Under the pieces are notes generated by a model. That model worked only from the letters and a program-made list of their open reading frames with translations. It was not told the origin of the DNA and searched no databases. This document shows positions 1 to 8,154 of a stretch of DNA of 64,000 nt, piece by piece. Position 1 is the stretch's first letter, and each line of letters opens with the position of its first letter. The position numbers were made by a program, and so were the translations under genes. This DNA is from Bacteriovoracaceae bacterium (lineage in GTDB: Bacteria; Bdellovibrionota; Bacteriovoracia; Bacteriovoracales; Bacteriovoracaceae), in assembly GCA_947377285.1 (NCBI GenBank), contig CANCFT010000010.1, forward strand, positions 39,922 through 103,921, read 5' to 3'.

Positions 1-1482
1 AATGAAGATTTGCTTAGAAAGAGAATCATCGATCTTGCCTATAATAATCCAGGGCTCACTTTTTCTTTTAACGGTGAAAAATACCATTTTAAAAAAGGAC
101 TCTTTGAGCTTGCTCAACGAATAGATTTGAACTCGGCCCAACTTTTTGGTGAAGAAGCTTTTGTTTATGAAACTCAAAATGCCAAAGGAAAAAAAGTAAA
201 AGGGAAAATTGATTTCCACTTATCATTTTGCAGTGACAAAAGAAGCGATGACCGAGAAAAATTTATTTCTTTTGTCAACTCAACGCCTACTTTTGATGGT
301 GGATTTCACCATGACCGAGTAAAGAGAATATTTATCAATGCGGTCAAAGATAAAATTGAAAGAGCTGCTAAAAAAGAAAAAATTTCAGTTATCGATAACG
401 ATGTTTTAACAGGGATAACATTTATAATGGGCATCACAATGCCAAACCCTCGTTTTGAATCTCAAACGAAAAGAAAATTAGTCCGCGACCTCAATCTTGA
501 AAAAGGGATTGAGCATTTTATGAATGAAAACATTGAAAAGTTTTTGCGTAAAAATAAAGAATTTTTGGAATTAGTTGTTGAACGAGCTAAATCGAGACAC
601 CGTTTTCAAGAATTAAAAGACGCTTCTTTAAAAGGGAAAAAAGCTAAAAAACAAAGAGTCGAAAAATTATTAGATGCCAACGAGCGCCGCGATCGCCATC
701 TGTGTACACTTTTTATTTGTGAAGGGGACTCGGCCATTGGTGGTTTGAGATCGGCACGCAATAAGTTATACCAAGGGGGAATTGCTCTCAAGGGTAAACC
801 GATGAACGTTATGCAAGCGTCTATTAACGACGTTATTAATAACCAAGAATTTTTAGACATCATGGCATCAATTGGTTTAACCATTGGGCAAAAAGCTGAA
901 ATTAAAGATCTTCGGTATTCAAAAATAGTTTTCTTGGCCGACTCTGATGTAGATGGTGGACACATCAATACACTCTTAGTTAATTTCTTTTTTACTTTTT
1001 GGCCGGAACTTTTCCACGAAGGGGCCATTCAATTTGCTAAAGCTCCACTTTTTGAGGTGATTACAGATAAAGAAACACTATTTGTTGAAAGTGACAGTCA
1101 GTTAGAGCGATTGAAAAAAACCAATACAAAAATTAAAGAAATTCAAAGAAACAAGGGGCTAGGAGAGATGTCTCCTGAAGCCTTTAAATACACTCTGAGC
1201 AGAGAAGAATTTTGTAAAATTACAGTTGATGACTTGGCTTCAGCAAAACACACACTGGATATTTGTTTCGGTAAAGATACTAATTTAAGAAAAGAGTTAC
1301 TTCTTGATACTGAATCAACTGGGATTTTGCCAAGTGATTTAGAAGAAGGATCCGCTGAAAAGAAAAAAGCAAAAGCTTTGGCACTAGCAAAATTAAATGC
1401 AAAAGCAAAAGCAAAAGCTAAGAAAGTGACGAAAAAAGTTCCTGTCGCTAAAGCGACGAAGAAGGCGAAGTCTAAAAAATAA
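1..1482 (+). CDS. Type IIA topoisomerase ATPase/TOPRIM subunit (ParE/GyrB family), 5' end missing
   Basis: The frame is open to the first base of the window, so this is the C-terminal 493 residues of a B subunit that starts outside. The visible part holds the transducer region, the TOPRIM signature EGDSA (codons near 715-735), the metal-binding DSDVDGGH (near 940-963) and NKGLGEM. With the A subunit it would pass one DNA duplex through another using ATP. Several stretches, such as FVNSTPTFDGG, NPRFESQTK and LKGKPMNVMQAS, resemble eukaryotic topo II and T4 gp39 rather than bacterial GyrB. The last ~45 residues are a Lys/Ala-rich basic tail, probably DNA-binding. The A subunit follows after 38 bp, so the two are co-transcribed. 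Family certain; naming it ParE rather than another branch is not. Confidence 0.9.
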   Translation, partial: NEDLLRKRIIDLAYNNPGLTFSFNGEKYHFKKGLFELAQRIDLNSAQLFGEEAFVYETQNAKGKKVKGKIDFHLSFCSDKRSDDREKFISFVNSTPTFDGGFHHDRVKRIFINAVKDKIERAAKKEKISVIDNDVLTGITFIMGITMPNPRFESQTKRKLVRDLNLEKGIEHFMNENIEKFLRKNKEFLELVVERAKSRHRFQELKDASLKGKKAKKQRVEKLLDANERRDRHLCTLFICEGDSAIGGLRSARNKLYQGGIALKGKPMNVMQASINDVINNQEFLDIMASIGLTIGQKAEIKDLRYSKIVFLADSDVDGGHINTLLVNFFFTFWPELFHEGAIQFAKAPLFEVITDKETLFVESDSQLERLKKTNTKIKEIQRNKGLGEMSPEAFKYTLSREEFCKITVDDLASAKHTLDICFGKDTNLRKELLLDTESTGILPSDLEEGSAEKKKAKALALAKLNAKAKAKAKKVTKKVPVAKATKKAKSKK

Positions 1483-1520
1483 AGTTTAAAAAAATAATTA
1501 AGAATATAGGAATGAAATAA

Positions 1521-2966
1521 ATGGAAGAAAGATACCTCCACGCTCTTGATTCAGTTTCGCTTACTGAAGTAGTAAAAGAAGAATACCGATTATACCAAAT
1601 TTACACTTTAATGGACCGAGCAATTCCTTATCTTCAAGATGGATTAAAACCAGGTCAAAGAAGAATCCTTTTTACTCTTTGGAAAAACCAATCTAAAGGA
1701 TTGATGAAAGTTTCAAGCGCAACAGGATTGGTTTTAACACTACATCCTCACGGACCAGCTTCAGTTGAATCGGCCATTGTTAATATGGCCCAAGATTATA
1801 CTTTCTCAAATAACTATCCATTGATTGATAAAAAAGGATATTTCGGAGAGAGAATGGAAACTGCACCAGCAGCATCTCGATATATCGAATGCCGTCTTGG
1901 AAAAGTTGCCGATTTTCTTTTATTTGATGACATGAACCAAGTCGCGATGGTTCCAAACTATGACGAAAAAGTCATGGAGCCTGTTTGTTTACTTCCCAAA
2001 TTGCCGTTAATGTTAATGAATGGAGCGGAAGGGATTGGGACGGGGTTTTCATCAGTCATTCCTAGTTTTCACCACCGTGATTTAATAGATTCAATCATTC
2101 ATTTTTTAGAACATGGTAAAGCAAAAAAACTTAAATGTTATGTTCATAATTACCGCAACAAAATTGAAGTTGATGAAAAAAATCGTCTAGTTTTCAGCAT
2201 GCGTTTTGAAGAAATTGGCGGTTCAATTTATATTACTGAACTTCCTCGAGGCTATGATGCCACGAAAATATATCGCTATTTAACAAAACAAATAGATGAG
2301 GATTACCTCAAAGATTTTATCGATTCTTCGGTAAATAACGATATTAAAATTGAATTAATATTTAAAAAGGGACAACAACCTCCCCTTGAAGAAGTTATTC
2401 AAAAACTTTCTGTATCGTCTACACTTGTGCCCAATTACACACTAATTTCTGAGCGCGGGGTAAGGATTTTTAACAACCCTGAAGAAATTATTGAAATTTT
2501 CGGAGCCAAAAGATTAGAAGTCGTTAAAAGACGATATGAATTATTATGTGAAGATTATGAGAAAAAAATTCGTCAAAATAATGAGATCATTCGATTTATT
2601 AAAGACAAAGAATATGAAGTCGCCACTAAATCGACTAACAGAAAATCGTATGTCGAATATTTAGATAAGCAAAAATTTACTTTTGCTGAATACTTAGCAG
2701 ATATGCCTATTTATCGAATGACTAAAGAAGAAGTTGAAAAACGAGCTCTTATGGTAAAAGACGATACAGCATCTCTTAAAGAATTTGACCGAATTGCTAA
2801 GTCAAAAACATTAATAGTTAAAAAGTTGATTGAAGAACTCAGAGAAGTAGATGAAAGACTTACTGCTTGGATGAAACAAAAAGATTCTGAGAAACACAAT
2901 CTTCAAAAGAAAATTGAAAAAGAGATGTCTAAAAAAATTCCGAAAACGAAGCTCAAGAAGAAGTAG
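1521..2966 (+). CDS. Type IIA topoisomerase cleavage subunit (short ParC/GyrA-family)
   Basis: This 481-residue protein carries the DNA-cleavage core. The catalytic tyrosine lies in AASRYIE, preceded by NMAQDYTFSNN and GYFGERM. NGAEGIGTGFS is the signature seen in eukaryotic topo II and T4 gp52; gyrase and topo IV A subunits usually read NGSSGIAVGM or similar. The protein ends with a coiled-coil and a Lys-rich tail, and has no C-terminal beta-pinwheel repeats, so it is hundreds of residues shorter than typical GyrA or ParC (about 750-900). It should therefore relax or decatenate rather than wrap and supercoil DNA (inference). Start ATG has a weak AGGA ten bases upstream. Forms one unit with the preceding ATPase subunit. 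Confidence 0.88.
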   Translation: MEERYLHALDSVSLTEVVKEEYRLYQIYTLMDRAIPYLQDGLKPGQRRILFTLWKNQSKGLMKVSSATGLVLTLHPHGPASVESAIVNMAQDYTFSNNYPLIDKKGYFGERMETAPAASRYIECRLGKVADFLLFDDMNQVAMVPNYDEKVMEPVCLLPKLPLMLMNGAEGIGTGFSSVIPSFHHRDLIDSIIHFLEHGKAKKLKCYVHNYRNKIEVDEKNRLVFSMRFEEIGGSIYITELPRGYDATKIYRYLTKQIDEDYLKDFIDSSVNNDIKIELIFKKGQQPPLEEVIQKLSVSSTLVPNYTLISERGVRIFNNPEEIIEIFGAKRLEVVKRRYELLCEDYEKKIRQNNEIIRFIKDKEYEVATKSTNRKSYVEYLDKQKFTFAEYLADMPIYRMTKEEVEKRALMVKDDTASLKEFDRIAKSKTLIVKKLIEELREVDERLTAWMKQKDSEKHNLQKKIEKEMSKKIPKTKLKKK

Positions 2967-3107
2967 AGCTTAAATGTAAGTAGATGATAGATTTTGATGA
3001 TCTTGAAACGCTTATTACTTAATTTTTCACTAGATATAAATGACCTTCTTTGTTAACCTGTTAATATAAGGACATGGATACTGACCAAATTTTCAGGGAG
3101 GAAGATG

Positions 3108-3539
3108 ATGAGTCTAACGAAGGCCGATATAGTTGAACGAGTTTACAAAGAAGCTGGTTTCTCAAAAAAAGAAGCAGCGGATTTAGTAGACCTCGTATTC
3201 AAAGTGATAAAAGACACTCTTTCTAAGGGTGAAAAAGTAAAAATTTCAGGATTCGGAAATTTTTCTATCAGAGATAAGGCCACTCGAGTTGGGAGAAATC
3301 CACAAACTGGAGACGCAATGGATATTTCAGCAAGACGCGTTTTAACTTTTAAACCATCACAGGTTTTAAAAGAAGATGTGACAATGAGATATGCTCATCG
3401 ATTGGATGAAAAAGGAAATGAGAACAAAGCACTTCCTCCTAAAGAAGGATCAGCTAGAGCTTTGAGTTCGTTTATGTCTAATTCCGATGAAGGAGATGAA
3501 GATATTGATTTTCATCCAGATGAAGATGACAACGATTAA
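3108..3539 (+). CDS. ihfA: Integration host factor alpha / HU-family DNA-binding protein with acidic tail
   Basis: Residues 1-~92 match the IHF-alpha/HU fold: LTKADIVERVYKEAGFSKKEA at the start, then GFGNFSIRDKATRVGRNPQTG and the FKPSQVLK end of the DNA-binding arm. It should bend DNA as a dimer. An additional ~50 residues end in a run of Asp/Glu (EGDEDIDFHPDEDDND), absent from ordinary ~95-100 residue IHF subunits. Two adjacent ATGs exist at 3105 and 3108; the strong AGGGAGG at 3095-3101 is spaced better for 3108, which also gives the family-typical Met-Ser-Leu-Thr start. The MerR-type gene follows 21 bp later, an arrangement also known in other bacteria where ihfA precedes a MerR regulator. 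Confidence 0.9.
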   Translation: MSLTKADIVERVYKEAGFSKKEAADLVDLVFKVIKDTLSKGEKVKISGFGNFSIRDKATRVGRNPQTGDAMDISARRVLTFKPSQVLKEDVTMRYAHRLDEKGNENKALPPKEGSARALSSFMSNSDEGDEDIDFHPDEDDND

Positions 3540-3560
3540 ACTTTAAGGTCAAATTTACCA

Positions 3561-4034
3561 ATGCAAGAACCAATTGAAATTCCCAACAAATCCTCATTTA
3601 AAATAAATGAGGTTTGTGCTTTAACCGGTGTTAAGTCTTATGTCTTACGGTTTTGGGAATCAGAGTTTACTGAGATTGCTCCCATTGTATCGTCAGTGGG
3701 GCTCAAGCTTTACGAGCATAAAGATATCGAAGCGATTCTCTTAATTAAGAAGTTACTCTTCGACGATAAACTAACTATTGAAAAAGCCAAATTTGAAATG
3801 AAAATCTTGATGCCAAAAGAGCATCTTGTCGAAAAATCATTTAGTGATTTTGCAGAAGACGGCCATAGCGACTATGTTCATACCGAACTGGTTGAATCCA
3901 ACCATGTACAGTATTCGCAATCTAAACGTGTTCTTGTTGAGTCAGATTTTCAAAAACTCATGCTAGCTAAAAATAAATTGAGTGAAATTTTAAATCTTAC
4001 TGAAACTCTTCATCAAAAGAATCACTGGTTCTAA
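3561..4034 (+). CDS. MerR-family helix-turn-helix regulator
   Basis: The N-terminal ~75 residues have the winged-helix pattern of MerR proteins: FKINEVCALTGVKSYVLRFWESEF, then KLYEHKDIEAILLIKKLLFDDKLTIEKAK. The remaining ~80 residues show no metal-binding cysteines or known effector domain, so this is one of the small MerR proteins often placed beside ihfA, not a metal sensor. Lies 21 bp after ihfA and probably shares its transcript. The last 45 bp overlap tail-to-tail with the ispA gene on the other strand. Confidence 0.85.
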   Translation: MQEPIEIPNKSSFKINEVCALTGVKSYVLRFWESEFTEIAPIVSSVGLKLYEHKDIEAILLIKKLLFDDKLTIEKAKFEMKILMPKEHLVEKSFSDFAEDGHSDYVHTELVESNHVQYSQSKRVLVESDFQKLMLAKNKLSEILNLTETLHQKNHWF

Positions 4035-4928
4035 ATCAAATTTTTTATTTAAATGATTTTCTATGACATTTTGCTTTTGGGTAAAATTTTCTAGCATTTT
4101 CTGATAGTAGGCATTGATTGTTAAGTTGGTATTTACTAGCTTTAACTCTTTCGCCAACTGATTAAAAGTATTTAAATTTTTTAGCGTTTCACGGTAAGTT
4201 TGTTCTGGAAAAATAAGCCAAGGATTGACCGAGAGTTCGTGTTCATTTAATTGTTCGTCACTTAATTCGCTTAAATCATCGAGAAGTTGAAAGTTTATTC
4301 CCAGCAGTCTTGAAAATTTCCATAATTTTTTAAAAGGTATTTGTTCTGTTGTTGAAGTCAATAAACTGCTTCCAACAATTGCTACTTGAATGAGTCTTCC
4401 GGTTTTTAATTCGTGGGTCCTGATTGTATTTTCGAAACTTTTTGTCATTTCTTGAGATAAGTCGAGAACTTGTCCGTGGATAAGTCCTTTAGGTCCAAGG
4501 GCCCAAGAAAAAAAAGACATCAGTTCAAGTGAGCGCTGGTGTTTAATATGCGTAAGAAGTTGGTAGGAGATATTTATTAGGCCATCTCCGGCCAATAAAG
4601 CCTGCCACTGGCCATAAGCTTTATGAGTGCTTGGTTTTCCTCTCCTCATGTCATCATTGTCCATACAAGGCATATCATCGTGAATGAGCGTATAGCTATG
4701 ATGAAATTCAACTGCCGACGCGAGTCGTGCATGTGGCGAGTTTTTATCTGTTAGAGATTTTTGGAATTGATCTAAATCTAAATCTTGAAGAATTGACCAG
4801 ACAAGTCCTGGTCTAAATAATTTTCCACCAGGAAGAGTGGCGTAATCATAGACTTCGCTAATCGGATGATGAGGTAGGAGTTTTTGCAAAAAATATTTTA
4901 AAGTATTTTCAATTTCTATCGGTGACAT
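3990..4928 (-). CDS. ispA: Polyprenyl (farnesyl/geranylgeranyl) diphosphate synthase
   Basis: A 312-residue trans-isoprenyl diphosphate synthase that condenses isopentenyl diphosphate with allylic diphosphates. The first Asp-rich motif DDMPCMDNDDMRRGKPSTH has the spacing of bacterial farnesyl diphosphate synthases. The second, FQLLDDLSE, has Glu where the third Asp of DDxxD normally stands. The gene starts 2 bp after the stop of gspN, so it appears to be the last gene of the gsp transcript. Its 3' end overlaps the MerR-type gene convergently by 45 bp. Product chain length cannot be read reliably from sequence alone. Confidence 0.88.
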   Translation of the reverse strand: MSPIEIENTLKYFLQKLLPHHPISEVYDYATLPGGKLFRPGLVWSILQDLDLDQFQKSLTDKNSPHARLASAVEFHHSYTLIHDDMPCMDNDDMRRGKPSTHKAYGQWQALLAGDGLINISYQLLTHIKHQRSLELMSFFSWALGPKGLIHGQVLDLSQEMTKSFENTIRTHELKTGRLIQVAIVGSSLLTSTTEQIPFKKLWKFSRLLGINFQLLDDLSELSDEQLNEHELSVNPWLIFPEQTYRETLKNLNTFNQLAKELKLVNTNLTINAYYQKMLENFTQKQNVIENHLNKKFDLEPVILLMKSFSKI

Positions 4929-4930
4929 AT

Positions 4931-5860
4931 TTATTTTATTTGGGGTGGTCCTAGATTTCCCAAGGGCCCATTTATCTTCATCTGATAGGTACCACTGGTA
5001 TTGTCTTGGGGCAAGAAAAGTTTAAGGAAAGAAAAATTGGCAAGTAGATCATTCGATAACTTGAGTGGACCTTGGAGTTGAAGAACTGAACTTAAGAAAT
5101 TTGTTGAGCTCAGTAACAAATTCCCTTTAAGTTTTAATTCTATCGGAGTTCCTGATTGTCCTAGGTCAAGCCGGTCAATTTGCATGGTGCTTTTTGTCGT
5201 AAAGTGAGTACTTATATCCAATTTTTTTAATTGTATTTGAGTTAATTCAAAACCCTTAATATTTTGGGCCGGTAAACTGAAATCTTTTGATTTAATATCA
5301 ATATTTCCACCATCGACATTCCATGATGTAAATTTAAGTGTTCCGTCAATTTTAATAATTCCAGAGATGGCCGATTTATTATCTGAGGACATAACTCCAA
5401 AAATTTTAGTATCAATCGTAGTATCTTCAATATCAACAAATTGGGTAAATGGAGAAATGGTGGGGTAGAGATTTATGGAGGTTTTTCCTTCATTGATTTC
5501 AACATGAAGTTTTATTCCTGGAGGATAAAAACTGGGAGAATTAAAAGCAATTTTTATATCTTGAAGTTGTAATCGATTATTAACTTGTCCAAAACAATTT
5601 CCGAGAATGACAGGCTTTCGAATAATTATTTTTGGTAAGAAAAAAGACAATTCAGCTTTTTCAAAAAGTATGGGGCAAGCTTCATTAGAAGATAGGTTTA
5701 CCACAAGCCATTTATTGATTCTTTCTTCAAGTGAAAAGTTAAAAAGAAAACCTAGACCAAGTAAAGTTATTCCCATTAAAAATAATTTAGGAGCTGTCCA
5801 ATATTTTGGTCCGTATATTTCGTCTGTGAGTTCGTTGTATTGAATTCTTTTTCTTTTCAT
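4931..5860 (-). CDS. gspN: Type II secretion system protein GspN
   Basis: 309 residues with one N-terminal membrane segment (about residues 25-42, LFLMGITLLGLGFLF) and a long beta-rich periplasmic part, matching the GspN proteins found at the end of gsp operons in delta-proteobacteria and Bdellovibrionota. Function in the machine is accessory and poorly defined. Follows gspM by 11 bp and precedes ispA by 2 bp. Assigned mainly from topology, composition and operon position. Confidence 0.72.
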   Translation of the reverse strand: MKRKRIQYNELTDEIYGPKYWTAPKLFLMGITLLGLGFLFNFSLEERINKWLVVNLSSNEACPILFEKAELSFFLPKIIIRKPVILGNCFGQVNNRLQLQDIKIAFNSPSFYPPGIKLHVEINEGKTSINLYPTISPFTQFVDIEDTTIDTKIFGVMSSDNKSAISGIIKIDGTLKFTSWNVDGGNIDIKSKDFSLPAQNIKGFELTQIQLKKLDISTHFTTKSTMQIDRLDLGQSGTPIELKLKGNLLLSSTNFLSSVLQLQGPLKLSNDLLANFSFLKLFLPQDNTSGTYQMKINGPLGNLGPPQIK

Positions 5861-5871
5861 TTTATTCTTAT

Positions 5872-6498
5872 TTATTGTGGTGAACTTTTACCTAAATGCA
5901 TTAACGAAACTTCACCGTTTAAAAGTTTGGTATTATTATCTTTTGTCATGTTTATTTGCAAGATTTTAAATTTTTCTTGGTCAATTAACGTTCTCATAAA
6001 ATTAGAAAAATCTTGCGTACCAAAATTTTGAAAAACAGCAGTAGCTTCAATTTTTGATAAACTAGATGATGAAGAAGCTTGGGTAAAATTGGCTATTCGA
6101 ACTTTACTTTGGTCTATATTATTGGAAGACATTAAATTTCGTATTTTATTGTCTAAATCCTCTTGGCTTAATATTGCGATAGGGGCCAAGTAACTTGAAC
6201 TAACGGTCGCCTTGACATCTTTGTTGCCATTGAGAGTTGATATTTGCTCTAATATTTGCATTTTAATTTCTTGATTGAATCTCAATCGTGAATTTCCCCA
6301 CCAGAAAACGAGAATAAAAATATAGGGAATGATAATTAAGCTAAAAGTAAGTATTTGAGCGAATAGTTTTTGTTGTTTTTCTTCTAAACTGAATAGGAGT
6401 TCATTTATTTTTTGAAATCCTGGGTCATTTTTAAGTATGTCTAATTTTTGAAAAATAAATTCATCAATTTTTATAAAGGCACTTTTTGTTTTATCCAT
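5872..6498 (-). CDS. gspM: Type II secretion inner-membrane protein GspM
   Basis: 208 residues: a cytoplasmic N-terminus, one membrane segment (around residues 47-67, FSLIIIPYIFILVFWW), and a periplasmic part with a ferredoxin-like alternation of helix and strand. This is the usual GspM plan, and GspM normally pairs with GspL in the inner-membrane platform. It sits 3 bp after gspL. Primary sequence of GspM is poorly conserved, so position and topology carry the call. Confidence 0.7.
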   Translation of the reverse strand: MDKTKSAFIKIDEFIFQKLDILKNDPGFQKINELLFSLEEKQQKLFAQILTFSLIIIPYIFILVFWWGNSRLRFNQEIKMQILEQISTLNGNKDVKATVSSSYLAPIAILSQEDLDNKIRNLMSSNNIDQSKVRIANFTQASSSSSLSKIEATAVFQNFGTQDFSNFMRTLIDQEKFKILQINMTKDNNTKLLNGEVSLMHLGKSSPQ

Positions 6499-6501
6499 TT
6501 T

Positions 6502-8082
6502 TTAATCTCTATCTTGAAAATCAATAGTGAGAACATTGGCACCGGTTTGATACTTTATCTTCAAATCTGCTAATCCAGAACCTTGAAGCTTTGACTTCAT
6601 TAATTCGAGTTCATTGGGGCTCTGAGAAGAAAATGTTGCTGAAACTTTTTGTCCATCACTTAAAAATTTTTCTAAACTTACATTTGGATTAGAACTAATT
6701 GTTTTACTCAAAAGGGCCAGAGGGCGTAGGGCATTTATATGAGTCGAAGAGAGAATCGTTTTAACTTCATCTTTAACAATTTTATTTTTTTTCTTAAGTG
6801 CTGCTAGTACTGAGTCTGGTTTTGTTAAATATAGTTTTTGATCTTTGCGACTAATATCGAGTGAAGGTGTTTTTAATAGACCCGTAATTTTTGAATCGAG
6901 GGCCTTTTCTTGTTTTGTTAAAAAGAAGAATCTCTCTGTAGAAAGCCCTAATAAAATTAAGAGGGCAATAAAAGTCGTTCTAACCCAAATAAACACTGCT
7001 GAATGGATTGAAATAAAAGCATTCGTTGCCGTTTGAAATTTACCAGATAAAAAATTAATTAGATTACTAGGAACGCGTTGAGTGATGGCCATCATTTTAA
7101 CTAAGCAGAAATTCTTTTCATTGATGTTATAATCATTTTTAAAGTCTAGTAATGGTGGAAGCGATTCAATTTTAATACCAGTATGGTAATGAAGAAAATT
7201 CTCGATACTATTAATCTGGGATGTTCCACCTAAAATATAAATTTTCTCAATAGCGGTACCAAATTTTACTCGATGACCTATTTCCCAAAGTTTAATATCC
7301 AAGAGAAGCGGACTTAAAACTTGTTTCATTAATAAGGCAAATTCTTTTTGCTCTACGGAAACTTCACTAAGTTGTTCATCAGTTAATAAAAAAGCATTTT
7401 CATGTTTATAGATGACTGCGTCTTCATGAGATATCTGATAAGTTTTAGAGATAACTTCATTGATTGAACTACCTGCTACAAAAGAAGTATGGTTTGAAAC
7501 TATCTGGCGATTTTGAACAAAATAGGCTTTAGTTGTTTTGTGGCCAAGGTCAAGAATACAACAAGTATCATTCATCCGAATATGATCAATATAGGCATGC
7601 ATTGTCGATAATTCAGAAGTTAAAACAGAAGGCTGAGCATCTTTTGTTTCAAAATAACCAAAAAATTCTTTAAAAAGATTTAGCTGAGTAATATTACTAA
7701 TTACTGAAAATCCACCCGAGCGTTTGTAAAGCCTGGAGCTATAATGAGCATGGCTTAATGAATAAGGTAAATTCTCATCTAGTTGAAATGGAATAATTTG
7801 TTCAGTTTTTCTTTTTGATGTACCGGGGATTTCTAAATATCGAGTCGTCAGCATTTCATTGGGAATTTGAAAAATAATTTTTAAGTCATTATTTTTTTTC
7901 TGGATAAAAGATACAACAACTTCTCTTTGAAGATCACTCAAGGTTTCCGCATTAGGATAATGGGATTTCGCTTCATCAAGAATAATTTCTTGTTTCTCGA
8001 CGAGTATTAAATTCTTTCGTTCAGGTCTTACTTCAACGAATTTGATAGAGTAAGAACCGACATCAATTGCCAAAATATTCAT
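6502..8082 (-). CDS. gspL: Type II secretion actin-like platform protein GspL
   Basis: 526 residues. The N-terminal ~340 form an actin-like ATPase fold of the PilM/GspL type (MNILAIDVGSYSIKFVEV at the start; CCILDLGHKTTKAYF and IYILGGTSQINSIENFL later). A single membrane segment follows near residues 362-382, then a periplasmic domain. GspL anchors the GspE ATPase to the inner membrane. Separated from gspK by 72 bp, the longest gap inside the operon, in which I see no gene or clear terminator. Confidence 0.85.
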   Translation of the reverse strand: MNILAIDVGSYSIKFVEVRPERKNLILVEKQEIILDEAKSHYPNAETLSDLQREVVVSFIQKKNNDLKIIFQIPNEMLTTRYLEIPGTSKRKTEQIIPFQLDENLPYSLSHAHYSSRLYKRSGGFSVISNITQLNLFKEFFGYFETKDAQPSVLTSELSTMHAYIDHIRMNDTCCILDLGHKTTKAYFVQNRQIVSNHTSFVAGSSINEVISKTYQISHEDAVIYKHENAFLLTDEQLSEVSVEQKEFALLMKQVLSPLLLDIKLWEIGHRVKFGTAIEKIYILGGTSQINSIENFLHYHTGIKIESLPPLLDFKNDYNINEKNFCLVKMMAITQRVPSNLINFLSGKFQTATNAFISIHSAVFIWVRTTFIALLILLGLSTERFFFLTKQEKALDSKITGLLKTPSLDISRKDQKLYLTKPDSVLAALKKKNKIVKDEVKTILSSTHINALRPLALLSKTISSNPNVSLEKFLSDGQKVSATFSSQSPNELELMKSKLQGSGLADLKIKYQTGANVLTIDFQDRD

Positions 8083-8154
8083 AAGTTAAGTTTAACGAAA
8101 AAGGCCATTGAATGATAGGAGAAAATAGTTCGATACACTACTTTGAAAAACCGA

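Noticed and set aside
606..1541. Antisense frames on the minus strand of the topoisomerase gene
   Set aside because: They lie wholly inside a strongly conserved gene and encode no recognisable protein.
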